Shown here: positions 11,750 to 25,568 of the stretch, piece by piece | How positions within the stretch are numbered: the stretch's first letter is position 1 | Layout of the letters: each line of letters begins with the position of its first letter | NCBI GenBank assembly: GCA_025765615.1 | Contig: JAIVFJ010000006.1 | Span: 620,001-684,000, forward strand | Length of the DNA stretch: 64,000 bases | Origin: Zopfochytrium polystomum | Lineage: Eukaryota; Chytridiomycota; Chytridiomycetes; Chytridiales; Chytridiaceae | Direction of reading: 5' to 3' | The notes under the pieces: model-generated | Seen by the model: only the letters and a program-made list of their open reading frames with translations | Databases searched by the model: none | Told to the model about the DNA's origin: nothing | Program-made: the position numbers and the translations under genes

Positions 11750-13922
11750 ATGGTCGCTGCCACTCGTAAGATTGCGGCTCTCCTTCTTGTCTTGACTGCT
11801 TGCTTTCACGTAGTGCGCGGGGCGGGCGAAGCTGGCGCGATACCCCGTTGACCCTTCACTACCACCACACCCCTCCCCCTCACCCCCCCCCTATCCACCG
11901 TCGTTAAATCGAAAAACCGCTTCGCTCTCTCATTACCCCCGCTCCCCCCCCTTGCTCCCCGCCCCCGCAACAACAGAAACCACCACCCAACAACCGCGCA
12001 AGATCACTTGGGCCGAGATCGAGCTCTCGGCCGCCAAGAAGCGCACCATTCAGGACGTCGAGTCCGGCGGGCCCGCCTACCTCGTCATCCACAACAAGGT
12101 CTACGACGTCGGTCAGGACACGGGGTTCTTGGCTGCTCACCCGGGTGGAGCAGTTGTCATTTCGCAGGTGGGTAAAGGGGGGAGGGGCGGATGGGGACGG
12201 GGGGCGAGGCGCGGAGGAAAGGGGGGAATTGAGGGACGAGGGGAGGGAGAGGGGCGGGTAGGTTCGCGATCGTGGGGTGGTTGGTGGGTGATGGGAAGTG
12301 GTGCGGTCGGGGGACACGGCTGATCCGGGCGCCGTGACTACGCGCTTGGGCACGTCCTACTCCACCCACGGCACCAGTAAACCTCGCCCTTCTCCATCTC
12401 CCCTTCGCGGGCGCTTCTCCACCCTCCTTCGCCGTCCCCCTGGCTGCGTGAAGAGTAGGGTTTCCCCTCGATCGTGTGCCGCCCGCCCAAGCCTTGGAGG
12501 GGGTGGGCGGATAAATGGGTCGAGGCTCTGAACAATTACTCCTTTGTACCCAACCCACCACCAGATCGGCAAAGATGGCTCTGGAGCGTTCGAAGTCTTC
12601 CACACCGCCAACGCCGAGGCGATCATGTCCGAGTACTACGTCGGCGATCTCGCAGAGGCTGAGCCAACCACGGGTGAGAGCGAGCGAAACGCCCCCACTT
12701 TCGCGCTTCCCCACCCACCCACTCGTGATCGACACCCGAGATCGGCCGGCCCTTTTTTGCGTCATCGGCTCGGAATGAACCGCGAATACCCATTTACCCG
12801 CCCCACCGCCCCCAACCCCGCTACCCCCCAAACCCTCCAAAGGTGACACTACTAACTCCCGCACTCTCGTCTGTTTCCTACGCAGAGCTGACAAAGGACA
12901 TTGACCAGCTTCGCGATACCCTAATCAAAAGCGGCGCGTTCGAATCAAGCAAACTCTACTACCTCGGCAAGCTTATCCAGCTCCTCTCCATCGTCGGCCT
13001 CTCGTTCGCAATCATTGCCAAATGGGGCACCACCAGCACCCTCGCAGTCTTTGTCGCCGGCGCCATTCTCGCCCTCTTTTGGCAGCAAAGCGGCTGGCTC
13101 GCCCACGACGTCCTCCACCACCAGCTGTTCAAGAACCGAAACTACAACAACGCCCTCGGCTTTGTCCTCGGCAACGTCTTCCAAGGCTTCTCGGTCCACT
13201 GGTGGAAGAACAAGCACTGCACCCACCACAGCGTGCCAAACGTCCACCTCGAGGACCCGGACATTGACACTATGCCCTTCCTCGCGTGGTCCGAGCACGC
13301 CCTCGAGCTCTTCACCGACATGAAGGACTCGGACGTCGCCCACTTTATGGTCGCCTACCAGCCCATCCTGTACTTTCCGATCCTCGCCGCCGCTCGCCTC
13401 GCCTGGGCCGTGTCGTCGCTCAAGTACGTCTTCAAGGGCCTAGTCCGCGACCCCACCTACGCCCTCGCCGAGAAGGCGACCCTCATCCTGCACTGGGCGA
13501 TCTACCTCGCCGCCACGTTCACGTTCTGCAGCCCCCTCCGCGGGCTCTTGTACATTTTCGTCTCGCAAACTTTCTGCGGCATCCTGCTTGCCATTGTCTT
13601 TTCTGTCAACCACGTGAGTTTGCGACTGGACTGTGTTTTTTTTTTTTTTTTTTACTTTTCCCCTTTCCTTTTTTTGCACTGACGCTCTGTTTTGGAAAAA
13701 CTAACGTGGACCTTTCCTCTTTTTTTTTTTAACTTCTTACCCGGGTCTGTTTCTTGGATAGAACGGAATGCCCGTCTTTACCCGCAAGGCGGCTTCCAAG
13801 GTCAACTTTTACGAACTTCAAATCGTCACTGGACGCGACGTCATCTCTACTCCTTTCTCCGACTGGTTCACTGGCGGCCTGAACTACCAGATTGAGCACC
13901 ACATGGTAAGCGGTTGTGTCGA

Positions 13923-13953
<31 letters not shown>

Positions 13954-14167
13954 CGCTGGTTGATCTGACTCCCCATCCCGGTCCCACCAACGGCAACAGT
14001 TCCCGACCCTCCCGCGCCACCAGTTCCACAAGGCGCAGCCCCTCGTCGAGAGCCTGTGCAAGAAGCACGGCATCGTGTACCACAAGACCACCCTCTGGAC
14101 CGGCGTCGTCGAAATTGTCCAGCGGCTCGCCTCCATTTCGAGGCTGGCGTCCAAAGTCCGCGCCTAA
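11750..14167 (+). CDS. Cytochrome b5-fused front-end fatty acid desaturase, delta-6 type
   Basis: Six exons are inferred: 11750-11765, 11977-12167, 12565-12673, 12886-13613, 13762-13905 and 14000-14167 (451 aa, stop TAA). An ER membrane enzyme is expected, adding a double bond between an existing one and the carboxyl end of an acyl chain. The N-terminal cytochrome b5 domain has the haem motif HPGG (60-63). Three histidine boxes follow: HDVLHH (179-184), HCTHH (216-220) and QIEHH (391-395), with Gln replacing the first His as is standard for front-end desaturases. Length and box spacing match Mortierella delta-6 enzymes, but delta-8 or delta-5 specificity cannot be excluded. The first coding exon is only 16 nt; unspliced, its ATG runs into a stop after 34 codons, so splicing decides the start. 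A CTAAC branch site is visible at about 12850. The gene lies next to the lipin gene. Confidence 0.94.
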
Positions 14168-14550
14168 AAAAGAAAAAGAAAACGATGAAAGAATTTTGGG
14201 GGTTGGGTGGGACGAGGGTTTGTAAAAGACCTCGAGCTTGAAGAAAGAAAAGAGGAGAGAACGAAGAGGGGGAAGGCAGCAGTGGGGAAGAAGAAGAAGA
14301 GGAAAGACTCTTTTCCTTTGCCTTTTTTTTTTTTTTTTTCTTTCTTTCTTGGCTCCTTTAATGAGTATGCGTTTTGTTTGTTGGTTGTGCGGGGAGTGTG
14401 GGGAGAGTTCAGGCGATTCTTTCTGTTGTTGTTGTTGTTGTTGACCTGCGCGCGAAAGTTCCTAGGTTCTGGAACAACATATGGACTTTCAAAGAAAAAA
14501 AAGAGAAAAAAAAGCGTTTTCGTTTGCTTTGTTGCCCTTCTTGTTGTTGC

Positions 14551-14587
<37 letters not shown>

Positions 14588-15719
14588 AGTGTTGTTGTTT
14601 GCCGGTAGCCTGCGGACACGCAGAAGTTAAAACACGCTCACTTACTATACAGCAATCATCGTTTTTCACATGGACATATAAACATTTTTTGTGGCTCGAG
14701 CGAAGGTAGGGGAGCTCCCGTAGACGAGGTGCATGCTGGAGCTTGGCGTTTTGGAATGGACGGTTACCGTCGCGCAGCGGGCCGGGATGGGGAACTTGTA
14801 GGAGAGAGAGGGGGTGGGAAGGGTGGAGAAGATGCGCTAGAGCAGAGCGGTTGAAAACATGCTGGGACGACAATTTCCAGCCGATTTTACACAAAAGTGA
14901 CAAGCCAGCCTGTGTGTATGTCGCTCGAAGCGCCAATTCCCGGGTGATCGGCTGGCGGCTCGCTGCTGCAGAGTAACATTCAGGCAATCGATGGCCGAGT
15001 CAACCGAAAGGTGAAATGGTTTTTTGGGATTCGCGTAGAAGGCCCCACCCCACCTTCAAACAAGCAATGGAGAGCGAGAAAGTGATAGAGAGAGCGAGAG
15101 AGAGAGGGCGGGAGAGTGAGTGAGAGAGGAGAAGGTGTGTCAAATCCCACACGGAATAATTACAAAGTAATAACGTCAAACTCTCGCTTCTGCAGCAGCC
15201 TTTAGCATATGCGCCGAATCGCTTTCCTTCTTCTTTTTCGCGTTCTTCTTTCCCGACTGTCAACCCGGGGGGTGGAAAGGGTGGGGAAATTAGTGATCAA
15301 GGACAACCAACCAATCTGAGCGGGAAAAATACGGTTCACCCGATGTGCGGTTAGTTTTTACAACCAATCCGCCGCGCGTCTGACGCGAAAAGAGACGCCA
15401 ACGTGATCCGCGGCTCTGGGAAAGTTGCACGTGATTTTTCTTTTTTTTTTTCCGCGTTTTTTGTTGTGCACCTCCGAAGGCGTAGTTTGACAACTTAACT
15501 AATCCACTTTAACCTTCTTTTCTTCTCCTTAAAAAAAATAATTATTCGGCAGATTAAACCTGAATCTACTCTACTCTTTTTTCTTCTTTCCCCCCCTTAG
15601 TCCCTTTGTACACGATTGCCTATCGCGTCTAGAACAGCGCTGTAATCTTCTCCTCGCCTTTGACTCCCCCGGCAACACCGCGCCTCCCTCCAGCCCCGCA
15701 CCCTCCCGCGCTTTCCGAC
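14168..15719. other. Intergenic region
   Basis: Nothing recognisable as a gene is seen. It holds T-rich and A-rich homopolymers (14322-14345, 14551-14588), a GA-rich tract at 15066-15130, and the presumed promoter and leader of the next gene. Open frames here are short and low in complexity. Confidence 0.45.
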
Positions 15720-17495
15720 ATGGATCCCACTTCAAGCACGGCCAGCAGCAACGTGATGGTCGCCATGGGAGTAACGATGATCACCATTGTAAGACCCCCC
15801 CTTTTCCCTAACGTTCTCTCTTTCGACTTTTAACCCCGCACTTAAACCGCTACCCCTTCCCTTGCTCCAAACCCAAAAAAAAAAAAAAAAAAAAAAAAAT
15901 AGATCGTTTCGTACTGGGACGTGATCGCCAAAATCAAAAACCCGTTCCTGTTCTGGACCATCATCGGCGCCGCCGCCGGCCAGCTCGTCCACACGTTTGG
16001 CAGCGCCGTCATTCGCCGCGACGTCATCAAGGACTACGATTTTCCAAAGTTGGTGTACAGGGGCACCTGGCTTTCAGGTAACGCGGAGACCCACCTCCCA
16101 CGACTGGGCTCTTGCTGACCACCCCCCCTTTGTTTAAAATTTTAAAAAAAAAAAAAACGATGCGGACGATTCGACCGATTGCGCTTGTTTAGCGGGCCAA
16201 ATCTTTTGTGTGAGTTGGGTTTTTATTATTATTATTATTATTATTATTTTTTTTTTTTTGTTGTTGGAATTTGTTTCACGACTTTTTAACCCGCACTTTT
16301 ATATCAAATCACTGCAGCTCGCCTGCCTCCAGTTTCACACCTCGTACCGCGGCATGCTGATCTTGTTCCCGCGCTCGAACCGGACCTGGGTCGTCCCGTC
16401 CATCGTCACCGCCTTGCACATCGCTTTGCAAATGTAGGTGCTAAGTTAAAAAAAAAAGACGATGCCCGAGTCATTCTCACGTATGGCTTCCACTCCACCA
16501 CCCAAATTACCCCCCCGCCCCCCCCCCACCCACCTCAGAGCCGGTGAGGTCCCTTCAAATGTTCGCTGATCGCATAGTCGAACTAGTTTTTGCTCAACCA
16601 TTTTTATTTTCACGTTTCAGGCTTGTATTACTACTATGAAAACTTCAAGGTAAAAACGCGGCGCTGCTTATTGCAAATCGGTTACGTTCAACGGAGAAAA
16701 CCCCCACCTCACGCCGCGGGCTCTCTCTCTCCGGTCTCTCACCCTCTCCTCTCTCTGCCCACAAACACACACACACACACACACACACAAAAAAAAAACA
16801 ACTAACAAAACAAACACCAAGCTCAACTTCTTTTTCAAAACCACGCAAGAAGTCTTTGTCTTTAGCGTCGTCACCACCGTCTACGTCTCGGTCGTCGAAA
16901 CGATCTTTTACCTCATCTCGCAGTACAAGATCATCACCACCCTGACCGAACTGAGCTCAATCAAGGTCTCGTTCGTCGACGTCCTGAAAATGATCTTGCG
17001 CAGCGCGTGCTATATTGCGGCGGTGATCATGCTCTTTTGCTCGTCCGGTGAGGAGGACGGGATTGCGCGCGCGGGACGCGGGGGGGGCGGAAACCCGGTT
17101 TCTAACGCGGTTGGTTTTTTCCATCCCGCAGGCCAATTTTTCTTCTCTGTCCAAACCGGTGAGTACGCGAGAGCGCGTGTTTCGTTTCGCGTCTGCAAAA
17201 TTTTTCTCTAACCCCCTTCCCCTTCTGGCAGCCGAGTAAGCCATTTCTTGCATTCCGAGTTAACGAAAAAAAAAAAAAAAAAAATCCTCACCGCACAAAT
17301 CCCACACACACACACACACGCAGAGTGTTCATCTACCAAGGCCCGAACCTCATGGTCCTCGTCCTCCTCTCCGACAGCGCCAGAGTGCGCGAGCTCGTGG
17401 CCCACTACTCTCGCGGCGGCAGGAGCGCGACAAGGACGGGAGTCCAGTCCACCAACGACAGCAAAGGCGGAGTGTCGAGCGGCCTTGCGCTGTGA
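15720..17495 (+). CDS. Seven-hydrophobic-segment membrane protein with microexons, family unknown
   Basis: The best model has ten exons: 15720-15788, 15903-16077, 16192-16208, 16318-16433, 16539-16543, 16621-16649, 16822-17047, 17132-17158, 17232-17235 and 17324-17495 (279 aa, stop TGA). The exons of 17, 5 and 4 nt are forced by phase: without the 5-nt exon the frame meets a stop in the next exon. Without the 4-nt exon the last exon reads as Ser/Pro-rich noise instead of VFIYQGPNLMVLVLL. All introns are GT-AG. About seven hydrophobic segments are visible, starting near residues 12, 37, 78, 110, 147, 195 and 220, followed by a polar Ser/Gly/Arg-rich tail. This layout recalls a GPCR, but no family motif is recognised. 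It lies upstream of another multi-span protein gene on the same strand. Confidence 0.75.
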
Positions 17496-20525
<3,030 letters not shown>

Positions 20526-22682
20526 ATGAGCAGCAGCTCGACGGGGCAGTCCTCGCCGCCGCCCACGTCGACGTCGACGGCGACCACAGAAGTGACGACA
20601 CCACCGCCACCACCACAGCTAACGACCGCGCCTTCTTCCCCTTCGCCGTCGCCTTCGCCTTCGCCGCCCTCGTGCGACCCATGGCGGCTCAAGGCCTGCG
20701 GCGACGACGCCGTCGTGCCCGGCATGCCCGTCTTTGGTAAGCAACCGTTAGACTCCCGATTGGGAAATTGGCAAGAGTACATGCGGCCGTCGACCCCTTG
20801 CCGCTTTCACACCCCACTCGCTCCCTCTCCCAATCAATCTGACAAACGCACACCCACCCCCCCTTCAACCCCGCCAACAAAAATAGCCCCAACAATCACC
20901 ATCCTCAACGCCGTGGCGCTCGTCCTGGCCCTGGCCACACTGGCGTCCTGCATCTTGCACCGGCGGCGGCGGGCCGCCGCTCGCAAAATCTCGGCGCCCA
21001 CGATCGGCCGCCTGGAAGTGTTCATCTGCATCTATACGGCCAGCTGCGCTACTAGCCTCCCGGCCCTGGCCCTCAGCACAGTCTTCAACACCTCGTACCT
21101 GCTATACCAGTGAGTCCGAGACACTTTCTCATTGTTCCGCGCATTGCCCGCTTTCTAATAAACTAATCCGAAAAATTCAAAAAAACCAAAAATGATTTCC
21201 AAAACCCCTCCAGCTCCCTCATCACCCTCTCCGAAGTGCTCATCTTCCTCGGCATCCTCTACTACCTCGACCTCGTCCTCCGCGCTGCCCCGATCCAGAC
21301 CCCGCAGGACCGCTTCCTCCGCTTCCGCGTCCTGCCCTTCGTCCCCACCCCGGCCGTCCTCGCCGCCCTGATCGTCTTCGCCTCCCCGGCCGCCGCAAAC
21401 AACCCCGACGCCGGCTTCGCCCTGCTCCTCGCCTTTGACGCCCTGCGCTTCGTCGCCGAGGCCGCCGCGGGCGCCTTCCTCGCCTACGCCGCCGTCTGGC
21501 AGATGCGCCTCCTCGACGGCGCGGAGGCCGGCTTCGACCCGCACCCTAGCGGCGTAAGCCACTCGTTCGCTTCATCATCGTCCGCAACCGTCTCCGCCCA
21601 CACCGCGACGAACCCGCCCGCCGCCGGCCAGTGGTCGTCGTCGTCCTCTTCGTCCGCGATGACGACGACAGCGACCGCCGCCGATAACAACACCGTCGGC
21701 GCCGCCGACATCCCGCGCCCCTCCCGCCGCTCCGGCTCCCGCCACCACCGCCGCAGCCTCCACCGCCACCGCAGCCTCCGCCGCGCGCGCTCCCCCTCCG
21801 CGACGTCTTCCTCCACCTGGCGCGCCCGCCGCCGCGCCTGGCTCTTTTCCCCCGCCGTCGACCGCTGGATGCCCCCGAACCCGGCGCTCTCCCTCCGCCC
21901 TGGCGACGAGGTCCTCGACGCCCTCCGCGAGGTCGTCGCCACCCTCCTGTGGCTCGCCGTCGGCCTCGCCCTCGTCACCTCCTCGCACCTCGTCAGCACC
22001 GCTCTCGATATCGCGAGGCTGCAGACCGGGAGGTACGTCTATGCGAGGCTGTTGACGACCGAGTGGTGAGTTTTTTTTTTTTTTTTTTTTTTTTTTGGCA
22101 GTGCGTCTGCGTAGTGTGTGCGTGCGTGTGGGTTTCTCACACAGACAACAATTCAAAAAAAATTGTAGCGGCCCCTTTCTCATCGGATCCTGCTTCTGCT
22201 CCGCCATCCTCGCCCGCCGCGTCCACCTCGCCCTCGCCCCGCCCCCCACCACCACCGACGTCGACGCCGTCCACGACGCACACCACCCGTCGTCGTCGTC
22301 CGCCGACCACAACCACCACAGACACCACCTGCAACGGCCCGTCGGCGCCTCCGCCTCCGCCCTGGAACTAGGCACCACCGGCGCCATGCAGCTGCGCCCG
22401 GACGCTGCCGGCGGCGCACACGCTTACAGCGGTAACCCCGGCGGCGGCGGCGGGTACGTCGCCTACGCCCCACCGCCGCCACAGCAGCAGCAGTCCGTGT
22501 CGTCGTCGGCGTCCGCGTCCGCAGCATCGTCGGCGGCCTCCACCGCCGTCTACGCCTTCCCCGCCGCTGTCCGCCGCCCGTCGCTGGGGTACGGAGGCGA
22601 CGCCGGGTTCGCCGCGGCGGGGCGATTCGTGCCGGCCGGCGGCGGCGGTGGGGGGGGTAGTGCTGCCGTACGCGGTGCCTAG
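20526..22682 (+). CDS. Multi-span (about seven segments) membrane protein, family unknown
   Basis: Four exons are inferred: 20526-20736, 20887-21109, 21214-22065 and 22169-22682 (599 aa, stop TAG). The N-terminus is Ser/Thr/Pro-rich with a CDPWRLKACGDD patch. About five hydrophobic segments follow, then a long Ser/His/Arg-rich loop, then two more around VVATLLWLAVGLALV and GPFLIGSCFCSAIL, and a Gly/Ser/Pro-rich tail. Topology resembles a receptor with a long loop between segments 5 and 6, but no family motif is recognised. Intron 1 is 150 nt, a multiple of three, and has no in-frame stop, so its retention would keep the frame. Near the end a run of eight G (22650-22657) precedes the stop at 22680; one frame over, coding-like sequence continues to a TGA at 22822-22824. 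The true C-terminus is therefore uncertain. Confidence 0.7.
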
Positions 22683-22824
22683 CGGGGGGGCCGGGTACTA
22701 TGCGGGCGCGGGAGGCGGGGTGCTGCCGTACGCGGTGGCTGGTGGTGGCAGCGGCGGGGTGGGTATGTTTGCGTACCCGCCGCCGCCGCAGCATGGGGCG
22801 ACTGTCAAGTACGGGTTGGGGTGA

Positions 22825-25487
22825 GGACGCGATGTGTGTGTTTATGTTGTTGTTGTTGTTGGTTGTTGGTGGTGGTGTTGGTGGAAGGGGGGGTGGTGCC
22901 CTGGAAGGGGGAGACAGTGGCTGGGGTATCAGAAGGAGGGTTTCCTTGCCTTTCCTTTTCTTTTATTTTGCCTTTTTTATTTCTTGGCCCCCTGCCCGAC
23001 CCCAGCCCGCCGTGCATAGAATTTCTTACAGCTCTCTCGTTGCCTCTCTCTATCGCTCTTCAGTCTCTCGAGGGGGGTGGTCTCGCAGTCCCTCTTACAA
23101 TCTCTCCTCTCTCGCTTACTCCAGTTCTGTCGCCCCCCTGTCCGTCCGTCTCTCTCCCTCCTTGCTTGCCCGGTCTCGCGCCGCGCTCTATGCCTTCCGA
23201 ACCCTCCTTCCCGTTTCTCCTTTATTTACTTTCTCTCACCACCCCATCCAACGCATCGCAAGTTCAACGCACGCAAGAATCCTTGGAAACACGCATACGC
23301 AAAAAAAAAAACAAAAAAAAAAAAAAGGATTTTCGTATGGGTTGCCGCGCCCGGCCCCCCGCCGCGCCATGCCGGAAATTGTTTGATCTGCGCAGCAGCG
23401 AAAATCACACTGTTCCTTCATCGTTCAGCGTCATCAAACTGGTCAGGGGATGCAGTATGAAAAGTTGGAGTCATATCAAGGAATTAGCTTCCCAGGAAAT
23501 GTAATAATCATAGAATCAAGTACACTATTCTGAGTACTAGCATTCACAAAAATAAGAAAATTTCGCTTTCTGTACGATAGCTGTAAGCGTCCGAATCAAA
23601 TTTATTGGTTCGTGCCCAAGAAAAAAATAGCAGAAATATTCTGCAAGTGTTTTTGCTTATCAAGCTGTCTAGGGCTCTGGTCTTTTTATCCAAAATCTTA
23701 CAGCGATCCAAACTTCCAATGAATGAATGTGTCTTTGCAATTGATGGTTTTTTCTTCTTTTCTTTAGCACCAGAATCTCGTACGGAACACTTTCGGTTAG
23801 AGGAGCGCTTCGGTCTTAACAAGCCGAGAATAGTGCCATGTATAGTCTGACAATGCAAACGGAAGTGCTGCTGACTGTGCAAAAAACCGATTTCTTTCAT
23901 AGCCCAAATGTTTCTTTCTATTAAAACCATCTCATTCCTTTTCATATCAAGGTGAAGGGAATCAGAAGGATTTGTTGTTGTAATTGGGGTGGAAGTTTTT
24001 TTTTCCCCTGCACCAATCTTAAAAATAGTTTCATGTTTCAGTCAGCGCCCAATGGGGTTTAACACTTTGGCGGGGTTTCCAATCCAACAGTTTTGATCAT
24101 AGCGTTACTTCGATTCATCGGTTTTTTTTTCTTTCCACCGAGGGCAATCTACTTTGATGAATCGCGCGTTTTCATTAATGTATTAAATGACCAATACCTT
24201 TTTCTGTGAGAGCAAGGAATCCTACAACGTCACTTATGAATTTATTCAAAGCTGAATGATTAGTCAGTGGAATCCAAGCTCGTTAACTTCTGTTTTACAC
24301 TGTTTGGGCATTCTAGAATCTTTTTTGTATTTGTTCCCAGTGTGACTGTCCGTTTCTTACGTTTTGATTGAAGGGGTTTTTGAGAATTGTTTTGATATTT
24401 GCGTGTCTGTACGTTAAGTGATAACGCATTGGATTCTCCATCTTTCGAAAGAGTTTTGCGTTGCTTTTTGCAGCTGCGCTCAAATGGCACAGTGCTACGT
24501 TGAAAAATCGGGACTGCTTGTTCTCAGTTACTACCTGGTCTGAACTGTCCAGCAAACATTGCAAATGTTTTGCCGTTGTCGCTTTCTTACCAACTTCTTT
24601 GTTTCCCTACCCTTTTTCTATTTTTGGTGGTCGCTTCTTGGGCTGGTTAGTCCCAGCACTTTGCGACCTTTGTGCTTGGTACGGGTTGAGACCGTCGGTT
24701 TTTGTCCTCCACCTTTGATTCAGCCATAACCCTGAACCCAGTGCCGGTCGTGAGAACAAGTGGTGTCGCCGTGCGCTTTTGTGCTGAAGAAGGATGACCT
24801 CGGGATGTCTGATGATGATGCGAAACACTTTTTTTTTTTTTTTTCCCTTTTTCCCAAAAGGTACTGGATGAGCAGAGCCACGGTTTGTACTGCGTGTCTG
24901 GGCCGTCAGCCTGAACGCGCAGTTGTTGACGTGCTTGTATTGAAGTTTGATGAACTTGTCGACAAGACTGTGGGATGGACGATCACCGATTCGTCCTTTG
25001 AGCCGCGAGGAACGTAACGGGAAAAAAAAAAAAAAAAAGAAAAAAGAAAAAGGTGGTCCTTCATTCATGTCGTGTCAGGGTAAAATAAACATAGCGATGA
25101 AGAGCTTTCCGTCCTTGATTTCATCATCATCGTGTGGTGGTCCTTGAATGAAGGGTAGTCTGCGGATGTAACACAAAAATACGCAGCGCAGATCAGATCG
25201 CCCGCACACAAAAAGTGGGGTGAGATTTTTCCTCCCTATTTGGGAAATATGTCGTTGTTGTTTTTTCCTTTTCTGTCTTTTCGCGACGCGTCTCGCTGCG
25301 CGTTGTTTGTCGTTTGGTGCAGACAGACTGACAGACAGACAGACAGACAGACCGACTGACAGATGGAGAGACAAAAGGCTGACCAGCTGCTTGGACCGAT
25401 CATCACACTCGTCTTCTGTTGCATACCATACACACACCCCATCTCTGTCTCTCTCTCTCTCTCTCGCTCTCTCTCTCTCTCGCTCTC

Positions 25488-25523
<36 letters not shown>

Positions 25524-25568
25524 GCTCTCTCCCATACAACAACACAAACCAATCAGAACACGCCCACG
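22825..25568. other. Intergenic region
   Basis: No gene is supported. It holds a CT-rich stretch (23040-23230), A runs (23301-23327) and an A/T-richer section (23400-24500) with no long frame. The CT tract at 25441-25528 belongs to the promoter of the next gene. Short GACA repeats occur at 25321-25352. Confidence 0.45.
25441..25528 (+). repeat. CT-dinucleotide tract upstream of the RGG/zinc-finger gene
   Basis: A CT microsatellite with occasional CG interruptions ends about 40 bp before the ATG at 25569. Position and composition parallel the tract before 20526, which suggests a shared promoter or leader feature. Confidence 0.85.

Noticed and set aside
25321..25352. GACA repeats considered as a CRISPR or regulatory array
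   Set aside because: Simple tetranucleotide microsatellite without spacers; a eukaryotic setting makes CRISPR inapplicable.
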